A stretch of DNA of 64,000 nt, from NCBI GenBank assembly GCA_015067525.1, contig SVMH01000004.1:1-64000 (forward strand), read 5' to 3'. The position numbers and the translations under genes are program-made. Below the pieces are notes generated by a model, which ran no database searches, had not been told where the DNA came from, and saw only the letters and a list, made by a program, of their open reading frames with translations. The DNA comes from Oscillospiraceae bacterium. GTDB taxonomy: Bacteria > Bacillota > Clostridia > Oscillospirales > Oscillospiraceae. Below, piece after piece: positions 42,688-50,101 of this stretch (position 1 is the first letter of the stretch; each line of letters begins with the position of its first letter).

Positions 42688-42901
42688 GCTTACGGGCTCC
42701 CCTGTCATAATAATGCTCCGTTACCTGCTCCAGCGCGCGGCTCTGGCGCAGCAGCGGTGTCAGCTCCACAATGCGTCGGTGGAGCTTCTGGCGCCGGCGG
42801 GGGTCGCGTTCGGTGGCCTCCTGATGCTGCAGCGTATGGATCCGCGCGGCAAAGACCAGAGCATCATCGTGATATTGGCGGGACATTTCCAGTAGTGTCA
42901 T
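42668..42901 (-). CDS. small charged helical protein paired with the sigma-like gene
   Basis: 77 residues, almost wholly alpha-helical and rich in Arg, His, Glu and Gln (SRQYHDDALVFAARIHTLQHQ ... RRRQKLHRRIVELTPLLRQSR). No family was recognised. The start at 42901 has AGGAG 8 nt upstream. A longer open frame to 43168 would run antisense across two tRNA genes and is not credible. Coupled to the downstream sigma-like gene by overlap, so they likely form one functional unit. Confidence 0.65.
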   Translation of the reverse strand: MTLLEMSRQYHDDALVFAARIHTLQHQEATERDPRRRQKLHRRIVELTPLLRQSRALEQVTEHYYDRGARKHAYYQL

Positions 42902-42958
42902 GTGCATCTCTCCTCTCGTGTACGTGCGGCAAAAAACGGCAATTTGGAAAAATTCTTG

Positions 42959-42987
42959 TTGACAAAGCACCTCCCATCTGTTATCAT
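42959..42987 (+). promoter_or_regulatory. promoter of the tRNA-Thr/tRNA-Tyr unit
   Basis: TTGACA (42959-42964), 17 bp, TATCAT (42982-42987). It is divergent from the 77-residue protein gene. Confidence 0.8.
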
Positions 42988-43006
42988 AATCTTCGCTGGT
43001 TATCAT

Positions 43007-43082
43007 GCTGGTGTAGCTCAGCAGGTAGAGCAGCTGATTTGTAATCAGCCGGTCGGGGGTTCGAATCCGTCCACCAGCTCCA
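43007..43082 (+). tRNA. tRNA-Thr (TGT)
   Basis: 76 nt with encoded CCA. Acceptor GCTGGTG/CACCAGC, anticodon arm GCTGA-TTTGTAA-TCAGC. Confidence 0.96.
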
Positions 43083-43092
43083 AACTTCATAT

Positions 43093-43177
43093 GGGGGATT
43101 TCCCGAGTGGCCAAAGGGGACAGACTGTAAATCTGCTGGCACTGCCTTCGGTGGTTCGAATCCACCATCCCCCACCA
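43093..43177 (+). tRNA. tRNA-Tyr (GTA)
   Basis: 85 nt with a long variable arm (CTGGCACTGCCTTCGGTGG region) and encoded CCA. Acceptor GGGGGAT/ATCCCCC, anticodon loop CTGTAAA. Co-transcribed with tRNA-Thr, 10 nt apart. Confidence 0.96.
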
Positions 43178-43216
43178 AATAACGGATACCGCTTTGCGGT
43201 GTCCGTTATTTTTTTA
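43178..43216 (+). terminator. terminator after the tRNA pair (copy 1 of a duplicated element)
   Basis: AAATAACGGATACCGC-TTT-GCGGTGTCCGTTATTT followed by seven T. The central 27 nt (43181-43207) recurs at 43705-43731 with one change. Confidence 0.92.
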
Positions 43217-43296
43217 AGAATCGGTTTTCTGCGGCAAGGACGAATCCTTGCGATCCACCCTGCAGCGTGTTATCATGAAACAAAAGGGGTGAAACG

Positions 43297-43695
43297 ATGA
43301 TGAAAAAACGGCGGATCATATATGCGCTCATTTTTGGTGTTCTTCTTTGCGTGGAAGTCTGTATCGCCCTGTTTGTTCATGATGCTTTTGTCCGGCCCTA
43401 TATCGGCGATGTGCTGGTGACCGTGCTGATCTGCTGCTTGTGCAGGATCGCTTTGCCCAAAGGCGTGCCCGCCTTGCCGCTCTATGTGTTCCTTTTTGCG
43501 GCGCTTGTGGAGGCCGCGCAATACGTTGATGTAGTTAAGCTGTTGGGATGGGAAGATAACCCCTTCCTTTCTACGCTTATCGGGCGAACCTTTTCTTGGC
43601 CCGATATCCTTTGCTACGGCATCGGCTGCCTTATCTTTTGGCTCGCAGAAAAAGCCGCTGTTTCTTTTGGGCAATCTCGCCGCAAGAAGGCGTGA
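43297..43695 (+). CDS. DUF2809-family membrane protein
   Basis: 132 residues with four hydrophobic helices (about 7-27, 36-52, 60-78, 101-118) and the family motif VEAAQYVDVVKLLG, then LIGRTFSWPDILCYGIGCL. The function is unknown; a distant likeness to VanZ-like proteins is possible. AAAGGGGTG precedes the ATG. The gene sits between two near-identical terminators and has its own short leader. Confidence 0.82.
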   Translation: MMKKRRIIYALIFGVLLCVEVCIALFVHDAFVRPYIGDVLVTVLICCLCRIALPKGVPALPLYVFLFAALVEAAQYVDVVKLLGWEDNPFLSTLIGRTFSWPDILCYGIGCLIFWLAEKAAVSFGQSRRKKA

Positions 43696-43702
43696 GAAAT
43701 CG

Positions 43703-43738
43703 AAAACGGATACCGCTTCGCGGTGTCCGTTTTTTCTT
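43703..43738 (+). terminator. terminator after the DUF2809 gene (copy 2 of a duplicated element)
   Basis: AAAACGGATACCGC-TTC-GCGGTGTCCGTTTTTT; 26 of 27 core bases match copy 1. Confidence 0.9.
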
Positions 43739-43796
43739 TTCACAGCGTAAGATGTGTGCTATACTGAAAAAAACACCCCCAAAAGGAGGATTCTTT

Positions 43797-44327
43797 ATGA
43801 ACTTTATGGAAATCGCTGAGACCCGCCAGTCCTGCCGCAGCTATGATACGGTGCGTGAGGTGGAGCAGGAAAAGCTGGACGCCATGCTGGCCGCCGCCCG
43901 TCTGGCGCCGTCTGCCTGCAACGGCCAACCCTATCACTTCACCGTCTGCCGCGGAGAAGTGGCCAAAGAAGTGGAAAAAGCAGCCCGCGGTATGGCGGGA
44001 CTGAATAAGTTCGCCTCCGACGCCCCTGTGGTGATTGTGGTGTCGGAAAAGCCCTATGTGAAAACGGCCGCCATGGGCGCCAAGCTGAAGAATAACGACT
44101 ACCGCTCCATCGACATCGGCATTGCCGTGGCGTATCTCACAGCGGAGGCGGCGGCCCAGGGCCTGGGTACCTGCATTCTGGGCTGGCTGGACGACGCCAG
44201 GATCCGCGATATCTGCGGGCTTGACCAGCCGGTGCGTTTGCTGGTGACGGTGGGCTATCCCAAGGAGGGCGACCCCCTGCGCAAGAAGGTGCGCAAGGAG
44301 ATCAGCGAGCTGAGCAGGGAAATGTGA
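43797..44327 (+). CDS. Nitroreductase-family protein
   Basis: 176 residues of the FMN-dependent nitroreductase fold: EIAETRQSCRSYD (FMN-binding Arg/Ser), LAAARLAPSACNGQPYHF, and the C-terminal DIGIAVAYLTAEAAAQGLGTCILGW and VTVGYP segments. The likely activity is NAD(P)H-dependent reduction of an unknown substrate. The ATG at 43797 has AAAAGGAGG upstream. A TGC-TATACT extended -10 lies at about 43757-43765. Followed after 26 nt by the Gfo/Idh gene. Confidence 0.9.
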   Translation: MNFMEIAETRQSCRSYDTVREVEQEKLDAMLAAARLAPSACNGQPYHFTVCRGEVAKEVEKAARGMAGLNKFASDAPVVIVVSEKPYVKTAAMGAKLKNNDYRSIDIGIAVAYLTAEAAAQGLGTCILGWLDDARIRDICGLDQPVRLLVTVGYPKEGDPLRKKVRKEISELSREM

Positions 44328-44353
44328 TCCTACAACAGGAAAGGGCGTCTTTT

Positions 44354-45592
44354 ATGAAATGTGTATTGATCGGTGCCGGCTCCCGTGGAATGCTGTATGC
44401 CCAGTGGGCATATGAGCACGGCGTGGAGATCACGGCTGTGGCCGAACCGCGGCCGGAGCGGCTGCAATGGGCCGGTGAGGTGCTGCAGATCCCGTCGGAG
44501 CGGCTGTTTTCCACCGCGGAAGAGCTGTTTGCCGGCGAAGCGCTGGGCGACACCGCCATTATCGCCAGTCTGGATCGGGCCCACTTCGGCCATGCCATGC
44601 AGGCCATGGACCGGGGCTACGACATTTTGTTGGAGAAACCCATCTCGCCCTCTGCGTGGGAGTGCGTGGAGGTGGAGCGCCGCGCGCTGGAGCTGGGGCG
44701 CAAGGTGACGGTGTGCCATGTGCTGCGCTATCACGCGCTGATTGCGGCCATCCGCGCGATTCTGGACTCCGGAGAGCTGGGTCGGGTGGTCAACATCAAG
44801 CACACGGAGAACGTGGGCAACTGGCATATGGCCCACTCCTTTGTGCGCGGTAACTGGCACAGCAGCGCCGAAACGGCACCCATTATCTTGGCCAAAGCCT
44901 GCCATGATATGGACCTGCTGCTGTGGTTTACCCAAGCCCATTGCAAGCGCATCGCAGCATTTGGCTCGCTGGAGTATTTCCGCGGCGAAAACGCACCGGA
45001 GGGCAGTGCGGAGCGGTGCTGTGACTGCCCCATTGCGGAGAAATGCCGCTTTGAAGCGAAAAAAGTCTACCTCCCCACATTGGGTACATGGCCCAGCGAC
45101 ATGGTTTGTCTGGAGCAGACGGAGGAGGCGCTGGTGGAAGCGCTGCGTACTTCGCCCTACGGCCGCTGCGTGTTTCGCTGCGACAACGACGTGTGCGACC
45201 ACATGAGCGTGGCCATGGAGTTCGACACCGGCGCCACGGCCACCTTTACCCTCAACGGCCATAGTGACCGTATGTACCGCCAATTCCACATCATGTGCAC
45301 CGAAGGCGAGATCGAAGCCGACGACCGCACCAATACCCTGACGGTCCGCCGTTTCCCGGTGAACGGCGCCGCGCCGGAGCAGGTGGAGGTACGGCATATC
45401 GAAACCTCCGACATCGGCCACGGCGGCAGCGACCTTGTGATGATGGAGGATTTCTTCCTCCGCGGCGGCGCCGAGCGCAGCAGCGTCACCCGCTCGGTGG
45501 AAAGCCATCTGGTGGCTTTGGCCGCCGAGGAGTCCCGCGTGACAGGCCGTGTGGTCTCTCTGGAGGAATTCCGGCAGAGCATACAGCGTTGA
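44354..45592 (+). CDS. Gfo/Idh/MocA-family oxidoreductase
   Basis: 412 residues. An N-terminal Rossmann domain (KCVLIGAGSRGMLYAQWA, AVAEPRPERL) is followed by the family motif LLEKPISPSAWE (about 95-106), where the Lys is catalytic, and HVLRYHALI. The C-terminal domain binds substrate and includes a Cys-rich insert CCDCPIAEKC (about 219-228), common in a subgroup of these enzymes. The reaction is NAD(P)-dependent oxidation of a sugar or cyclitol, not specified. Likely co-transcribed with the nitroreductase. Confidence 0.9.
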   Translation: MKCVLIGAGSRGMLYAQWAYEHGVEITAVAEPRPERLQWAGEVLQIPSERLFSTAEELFAGEALGDTAIIASLDRAHFGHAMQAMDRGYDILLEKPISPSAWECVEVERRALELGRKVTVCHVLRYHALIAAIRAILDSGELGRVVNIKHTENVGNWHMAHSFVRGNWHSSAETAPIILAKACHDMDLLLWFTQAHCKRIAAFGSLEYFRGENAPEGSAERCCDCPIAEKCRFEAKKVYLPTLGTWPSDMVCLEQTEEALVEALRTSPYGRCVFRCDNDVCDHMSVAMEFDTGATATFTLNGHSDRMYRQFHIMCTEGEIEADDRTNTLTVRRFPVNGAAPEQVEVRHIETSDIGHGGSDLVMMEDFFLRGGAERSSVTRSVESHLVALAAEESRVTGRVVSLEEFRQSIQR

Positions 45593-45601
45593 CCCATCCC
45601 C

Positions 45602-45626
45602 AAGCCCCGCTCCGGCGGGGCTTTTG
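45602..45626 (+). terminator. intrinsic terminator after the Gfo/Idh gene
   Basis: AAGCCCCGC-TCCG-GCGGGGCTT followed by TT and a mixed tail. Confidence 0.85.
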
Positions 45627-45662
45627 CTTGCCCAAAATTCGGGTATCGGCCGCGAGATAAAC

Positions 45663-45735
45663 CAAGAAACTTGTGACGAGCTTTACTGTATCACAAGAAA
45701 ATTGGTAAGTCAAGCATAAAATCACAAGTTTCTTG
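45663..45735. promoter_or_regulatory. three 31-bp-phased palindromic operators of the downstream repressor
   Basis: CAAGAAACTTG (45663-45673), CAAGAAAATTG (45694-45704) and CAAGTTTCTTG (45725-45735) are near-palindromic and exactly 31 bp apart centre to centre. An 8/11 match at the same phase (45756-45766) falls inside the promoter. Confidence 0.65.
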
Positions 45736-45745
45736 TTAAAATGGA

Positions 45746-45774
45746 TTGACAAAACCAAAGTTCTGGGTTAGTAT
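45746..45774 (+). promoter_or_regulatory. promoter of the XRE-S24 repressor gene
   Basis: TTGACA (45746-45751), 17 bp, TAGTAT (45769-45774), adjacent to the operators. Confidence 0.65.
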
Positions 45775-45816
45775 AAAATCGAATTTCAGCAAAATTGGTC
45801 GAGGGAGGTCGAAACC

Positions 45817-46566
45817 ATGAGTTTTGGTGAACGGTTGCGCCGCCGCAGAGAGGAACTGGGTATCTCCCGCGCGGAGCTGGCCGATCGTCTGGGTGTTTCC
45901 CGCTCGGCCATCGGCAATTATGAGACCGGCGTCAGCGCGCCCAAGGAAGAGGTGCTGCTGCGCCTGTTTGACGCGCTGCAGGTGGACCCCAACTATCTCT
46001 ACCGTGACAGCTTTCGCACGGCTGCGTCGCCGCTGTATACCGGCGAGGAACAGCGCCTGGTGGAAAAATTCCGCCGCCTGAGCCTGACCGGCCGCCGCAC
46101 GGTGTATGCGCTGGTGGATGCGCTGGGCGAGTGGCAGGAGGAACTGGAAGCGGATCGGGGCGCCGCGGAGCCTCGGGTCATCCCGCTGTACCGCTCGCCT
46201 GCCGCCGCGGGCTATGCCGCGCCGGTGTTTGGGGAGGATTTTACCCCCCTGACCGTCACCGGCGACGTGCCGCCCGGTGCGGAGCTGGCCGTGCGGATCC
46301 AGGGCGACTCCATGGAGCCGGTGATCGCCGACGGCGCGGTGGTGTACGTCAACCACGATCCGCTGCAGAACGGCGATGTGGGCATTTTCTGCGTGGACGG
46401 CGATATGCTGTGCAAGCAGTACTATAAAGACCCGCTGGGCGTAGTGTATCTTTTCTCCCTCAACCGCCGCCGCGCGGATGCCGACGTGGTGTTCCCCCGC
46501 GGCAGCGGGCGGAGCCTGACCTGCTTTGGCCGCGTGATCCTGCACGCCCAACCTCTGCCGGAATAA
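45817..46566 (+). CDS. CI/LexA-like repressor (XRE HTH plus S24 peptidase domain)
   Basis: 249 residues. The helix-turn-helix is at about 5-60 (RRRREELGISRAELADRLGVSRSAIGNYE). A linker with a possible Ala-Gly autocleavage site (131-132) precedes an S24 domain with Ser165 in GDSMEP and Lys200 in MLCKQY, the catalytic dyad. RecA-stimulated self-cleavage is typical of the family, so an SOS or stress link is inferred. No prophage genes surround it. GGGAGG precedes the ATG. Upstream operators suggest autoregulation. Confidence 0.9.
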   Translation: MSFGERLRRRREELGISRAELADRLGVSRSAIGNYETGVSAPKEEVLLRLFDALQVDPNYLYRDSFRTAASPLYTGEEQRLVEKFRRLSLTGRRTVYALVDALGEWQEELEADRGAAEPRVIPLYRSPAAAGYAAPVFGEDFTPLTVTGDVPPGAELAVRIQGDSMEPVIADGAVVYVNHDPLQNGDVGIFCVDGDMLCKQYYKDPLGVVYLFSLNRRRADADVVFPRGSGRSLTCFGRVILHAQPLPE

Positions 46567-46567
46567 A

Positions 46568-46606
46568 AAAGAAAAAGACAAGGCAGTTTGCCTTGTCTTT
46601 TTTGTT
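46568..46606. terminator. bidirectional terminator between the repressor and SDR genes
   Basis: AAAGACAAGGCA and its complement with a GTT loop, with A/T runs on both sides. Confidence 0.9.
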
Positions 46607-46618
46607 GCAGCTTTTCTT

Positions 46619-47353
46619 TTACAGCAGGAATCCGCCGTCGGAGGCCAGCACCTGGCCGGTGATAAAGGAAGCTTTTTCGTCGGCCAGAAATGCCACGGCG
46701 TGAGCGATATCCTCCGGCGTGCCCAGACGGCCCAAGGGGGTATCGTTGGCCAGCATAGGCAGCGCCTCGGCGGGCAGGGCGTCCAACATATCGGTTTTGA
46801 TGACGCCGGGTGCCACGCAGTTGACGCGGATGCCGGTGGGGCCCAGCTCGGCGGCCAGCGAACGGGTCAGGCCGATGAGGGCGTGCTTGGTGGCGGAGTA
46901 GGTGGCCTCACAGCTGGCGCCCCGCAGGCCCCAGATGGAGGAGATGGTAATGATGCAGCCTTCGTGTTCGTGCAGCATGTGGGGCAGCACGGCCTGAATG
47001 GTGTGGTAAGCGCCATCCACGTTGACGGCGAAATAACGGCGCCACATCTCCGGCGTTACGTCCTGAAAAAGGCTCTGGCCCGCGGTGCCGGCGTTGCTCA
47101 CCAGCAGCGACACGGGGCCGAAGGTCTTCTCAATGCGGCGCACCATCGTGTTCACAGCCTCGCGGTCAGCCACGTCGGCCTGACAGGTCATGACGCGGCA
47201 GCCCTCGGCGGTCAGTTGAGCGGCCAGTTCCTCGGCGCAGTCGCGGCGCTCGATATAGTTGATGCAGACGGCCCAACCGTCGCGGGCCAGCCGGGCGGCG
47301 ACGGCACGACCAATGCCGCGGGAAGAGCCGGTCACCAGTGCGATTTTTTCCAT
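46619..47353 (-). CDS. short-chain dehydrogenase/reductase (FabG-like)
   Basis: 244 residues with the cofactor motif TGSSRGIGRAVA (7-18), the NAG motif (VSNAGTAG), and the catalytic Ser-Tyr-Lys (ISSIWGL; YSATK). It is closest in form to 3-oxoacyl-ACP reductases, but it stands alone outside a fatty-acid gene cluster, so another keto substrate is possible. AAGGAGG precedes the ATG. Confidence 0.88.
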   Translation of the reverse strand: MEKIALVTGSSRGIGRAVAARLARDGWAVCINYIERRDCAEELAAQLTAEGCRVMTCQADVADREAVNTMVRRIEKTFGPVSLLVSNAGTAGQSLFQDVTPEMWRRYFAVNVDGAYHTIQAVLPHMLHEHEGCIITISSIWGLRGASCEATYSATKHALIGLTRSLAAELGPTGIRVNCVAPGVIKTDMLDALPAEALPMLANDTPLGRLGTPEDIAHAVAFLADEKASFITGQVLASDGGFLL

Positions 47354-47419
47354 AAGAATCCCTCCTTGCTGGGGTTAAAAAGAGTATAACAAAATTTTTT
47401 GGATTTAGCAAGAAAAGTG

Positions 47420-47448
47420 TTGACAAAGGAAAAGTTTTCGTGTATAGT
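47420..47448 (+). promoter_or_regulatory. promoter of tRNA-Val
   Basis: TTGACA (47420-47425), 17 bp, TATAGT (47443-47448). Confidence 0.85.
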
Positions 47449-47462
47449 AATTTACGTTCTCC

Positions 47463-47538
47463 GCGCGGTTAGCTCAGCTGGTAGAGCACATGCTTGACGT
47501 GCATGGGGTCACAGGTTCGAGTCCTGTACCGCGCACCA
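47463..47538 (+). tRNA. tRNA-Val (GAC)
   Basis: 76 nt with encoded CCA. Acceptor GCGCGGT/ACCGCGC, anticodon arm CATGC-TTGACGT-GCATG. Confidence 0.96.
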
Positions 47539-47579
47539 AAAACGGTGATCTTCGAAAGAAGGTCACCGTTTTTCTTTTC
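47538..47579 (+). terminator. terminator after tRNA-Val
   Basis: A 16-nt stem AAAAACGGTGATCTTC with near-perfect complement (one internal G-T) around GAAA, then TTTTTCTTTT. Confidence 0.9.
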
Positions 47580-47633
47580 TTTGCTGCATTGACGATGCTT
47601 TTTCTGCATGCTATCATCACGGAGGTGATGCAT

Positions 47634-48899
47634 ATGACGAAAAAACTTCCGTCCGTCGTTCTGCGCCGGAATAACCGGATCTATATCGTGCAGGCGGCGG
47701 TGGAATATCATATTTCCCTCTTGCTGACGGGCTCGTTTCTGGCGGCGCTGACCTCGCGGCTGGGCATGTCGGATGCCCTGACGGGCATTTTGAGCGCCGT
47801 GATCTCGCTGGGCTGCGTGTTTCAGCTGTTGAGTCTGCTGCTGCGGCCCCGGCGCTCCCGCGCCTTTATTACGGGCATGAGCGTGCTCAATCAGCTGCTG
47901 TTCGCTGCGCTCTATTTTGTGCCGTTTCTGCCCGGCAGTGACCGGCTGCGGATCGCGCTGTTCGTGGTGCTGATCCTTACGGCTTACTTTATCTACAATG
48001 TGGCCCATCCCGAGAAAGTGAGCTGGCTGATGCACTGGGTGGAGGACGGCGTGCGCGGCATGTTTACCGCCAACATGCAGATCTTCTCCCTGCTGAGCGG
48101 CATGGTGTTTTCCCTGGCCATGGGCGCCGTGGCAGACCATTTCCGGGGCAAAGGGCGGCCGGACACGGCGTTTTTGCTGTGCGGCGTGACCGTTCTGGTG
48201 CTGATGGCGGTCCATACGGGCCTAATGTGGAACGTTTCGGATCGGGAGCTGCCGCAGCGGAGTGAGCGCGGCGTGCTGCGGCGGTTTGCTGCCGTGCTGC
48301 AGCAGCGTCCGGTGCGGCGCATCACGGTTCTGTATTCGCTGTGGAGCATGGCTAACTATGCGGCCATCCCCTTTTACGGTACGTATCAGATCAAGGAGCT
48401 GGGCTTCAGCCTGACGCTGGTGTCGGCACTGAGCATTGCGGGCAGTCTGGCGCGTGCACTGGTGTCGCGGGCGTGGGGCCGCTACGGCGACCGCTGTTCC
48501 TTTGCCATGATGGTGCGGCGCGGTCTTTTGTTGGCGTCCGCGGGATTTCTGGTCTGCGCCTTTGCATCGCCGGGACGGGGCCTGGTACCCTTTGCGCTGT
48601 TCAACATCCTGTTTTGTGTAGCGCAGGGCGCGGTGGAGATCGGGCGGAACAACCTGATTTTTGACGTGGTGCCGGAGGAACAGCGCCCCGATGCGCTGGC
48701 ACTGACCCAGAGCATCTGCGGTCTGGCGGGCTTTTTGTCCACACTGGTCTTCAGCGCCGTGGTCAGCGCCATGCAGCGCGGCGGCAGCACGGTGTTGGGT
48801 CTGCCCTGCTATGCCCAGCAGGTGATGAGCGTGGTGGCGTGCGTGCTTGCCTTGACGGCGGCGGCCTATGTGCATACCGCTATGATCAAAAAACAGTAA
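47634..48899 (+). CDS. MFS transporter
   Basis: 421 residues, 11-12 predicted helices, no signal peptide. The first half has SDALTGILSAVISLGCVFQLLS; the basic loop after helix 2 is RPRRSRAF. The pattern AALTSRLGMSDALTGI followed by charged loops is typical of MFS carriers of the macrolide/sugar type. The substrate is unknown. The ATG at 47634 has GGAGG 8 nt upstream; an in-frame ATG two codons earlier is too close to it. Its leader contains the tRNA-Val terminator. Confidence 0.85.
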   Translation: MTKKLPSVVLRRNNRIYIVQAAVEYHISLLLTGSFLAALTSRLGMSDALTGILSAVISLGCVFQLLSLLLRPRRSRAFITGMSVLNQLLFAALYFVPFLPGSDRLRIALFVVLILTAYFIYNVAHPEKVSWLMHWVEDGVRGMFTANMQIFSLLSGMVFSLAMGAVADHFRGKGRPDTAFLLCGVTVLVLMAVHTGLMWNVSDRELPQRSERGVLRRFAAVLQQRPVRRITVLYSLWSMANYAAIPFYGTYQIKELGFSLTLVSALSIAGSLARALVSRAWGRYGDRCSFAMMVRRGLLLASAGFLVCAFASPGRGLVPFALFNILFCVAQGAVEIGRNNLIFDVVPEEQRPDALALTQSICGLAGFLSTLVFSAVVSAMQRGGSTVLGLPCYAQQVMSVVACVLALTAAAYVHTAMIKKQ

Positions 48900-48934
48900 A
48901 AAAGTCCGGACGGAATTTCCGTCCGGACTTTTTA
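48900..48934. terminator. bidirectional terminator after the MFS gene
   Basis: AAAAGTCCGGACGGAA/TTTCCGTCCGGACTTTTT stem between convergent genes. Confidence 0.9.
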
Positions 48935-48944
48935 TTTCCGAAAG

Positions 48945-49967
48945 TTACACGTTGTCCCAAGGGGAGCGCTCGCGCTCGGCGGAGTCGGCCACAGGAGGCT
49001 CGATGGGGGCGGGCTTGGCGGGGGCGTAGTCGGCGTGTGCGGTGGGGGCATAATCGGCGTGGGCGGCAGCCTTCTTGAGGCGGCGGTCACGCAGCAGGAT
49101 GAAGCCGGCGATAAACAGCACGGCCGCGGCCAGCAGCAGAAGGCCGCCCAGCAGCATGGTGTTGCCGGCGTGGCGCAGCACGGGGCCGAATACGTTGGGG
49201 ACGCCGGCGCTCTGGGCCAGCAGCTGAGAGATCTGTGCGCCCTTGAGGGAGACGGCGATGCCCAGCACCGGCAGCGCAGCCAGCGCGGCGTCAATGCCCA
49301 GCCACATCAGGCCTTCCTGACGGGGCCAGCGGAACAGGAAGATCAGCAGCGCCAGCACAAAGGCGGCGCCCAGCAGGGAGATGAGGATGATGGGGCCGCG
49401 CAGCAGCTGCATCACGGCGGCGAACTCCTCGTAGAGGGCGCTCTGCATCTCCAGCATGGCCTGCGTGATCTCGCCGGACAGGGGGGCGGCCTGCTGGCTT
49501 GCCAGCACGTCCAGCGCATCGGACAGCTGGGCGTCGGTGATGGATACGGCATCCTCCTGCGTCAGCAGGCGCAGCAGCACGATCAGCTCCTGGCGGTTCT
49601 CCTCCACAAGGCGGGCAATCTCCGCTTCGGTCAGCGCCGAGGTGGTAAAGGTGCCCTGCAGCACCTGGCTGAGATCCTGTCCCAGCAGCTCCACCACTTC
49701 GCGGGCGGTGTTGGATTCCAGCAGCGCCTCGGCGGCTTCGGGAGTGATGCCGGCCTCGGTCATGGACTGGATCAGCTCAGGGTCGTTGAGGGAGATCTCC
49801 GACAGGTCGATCTCTTCCACGATCTCTGTGGAGACGTTTTCGATAAATGCCGGATCCAGCAGGCCGGACATGCCCTGCCACACGGGGGCAAGGATCAGCA
49901 GGGGGACCAGAATCATACTCAAAATTGCGGCAAAGATGATGCCGAATACGTTCAGGACTTTTTTCAT
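48945..49967 (-). CDS. large-loop membrane protein of unknown function
   Basis: 340 residues. An N-terminal hydrophobic helix (about 6-30) is followed by a long acidic helical domain, probably extracytoplasmic (about 35-185, rich in Glu, Leu and Thr). Three further helices follow (about 190-212, 220-240, 262-292), and a cytoplasmic tail with a repeated HADYAP unit and Pro-rich end. No family was recognised. AAAAGGAGG precedes the ATG. Confidence 0.78.
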   Translation of the reverse strand: MKKVLNVFGIIFAAILSMILVPLLILAPVWQGMSGLLDPAFIENVSTEIVEEIDLSEISLNDPELIQSMTEAGITPEAAEALLESNTAREVVELLGQDLSQVLQGTFTTSALTEAEIARLVEENRQELIVLLRLLTQEDAVSITDAQLSDALDVLASQQAAPLSGEITQAMLEMQSALYEEFAAVMQLLRGPIILISLLGAAFVLALLIFLFRWPRQEGLMWLGIDAALAALPVLGIAVSLKGAQISQLLAQSAGVPNVFGPVLRHAGNTMLLGGLLLLAAAVLFIAGFILLRDRRLKKAAAHADYAPTAHADYAPAKPAPIEPPVADSAERERSPWDNV

Positions 49968-50101
49968 GGGAATTCCTCCTTTTCAAACACAAGTTAAGCA
50001 TACAACAAACACCGGAAATTGGCAAGGAAAAAGACGGGTTTCGCCTTGCCGCACGGCGGCGGTTATGATACCATATCCCCAAAGAAAAGGGGGCGCGGCA
50101 G

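Noticed and set aside
42902..43168. N-terminal extension of the 77-residue gene
   Set aside because: It would run antisense through tRNA-Thr and tRNA-Tyr; a good ribosome-binding site exists at the 42901 start.
45663..46566. A prophage starting at the CI-like repressor
   Set aside because: Neighbours are a Gfo/Idh enzyme and an SDR reductase; no integrase, cro, terminase or structural genes; no att duplication was seen at the tRNA genes.
47469..48215. Open frame antisense to tRNA-Val and the MFS gene
   Set aside because: It is antisense to a tRNA and a well-formed transporter gene and has no motif.
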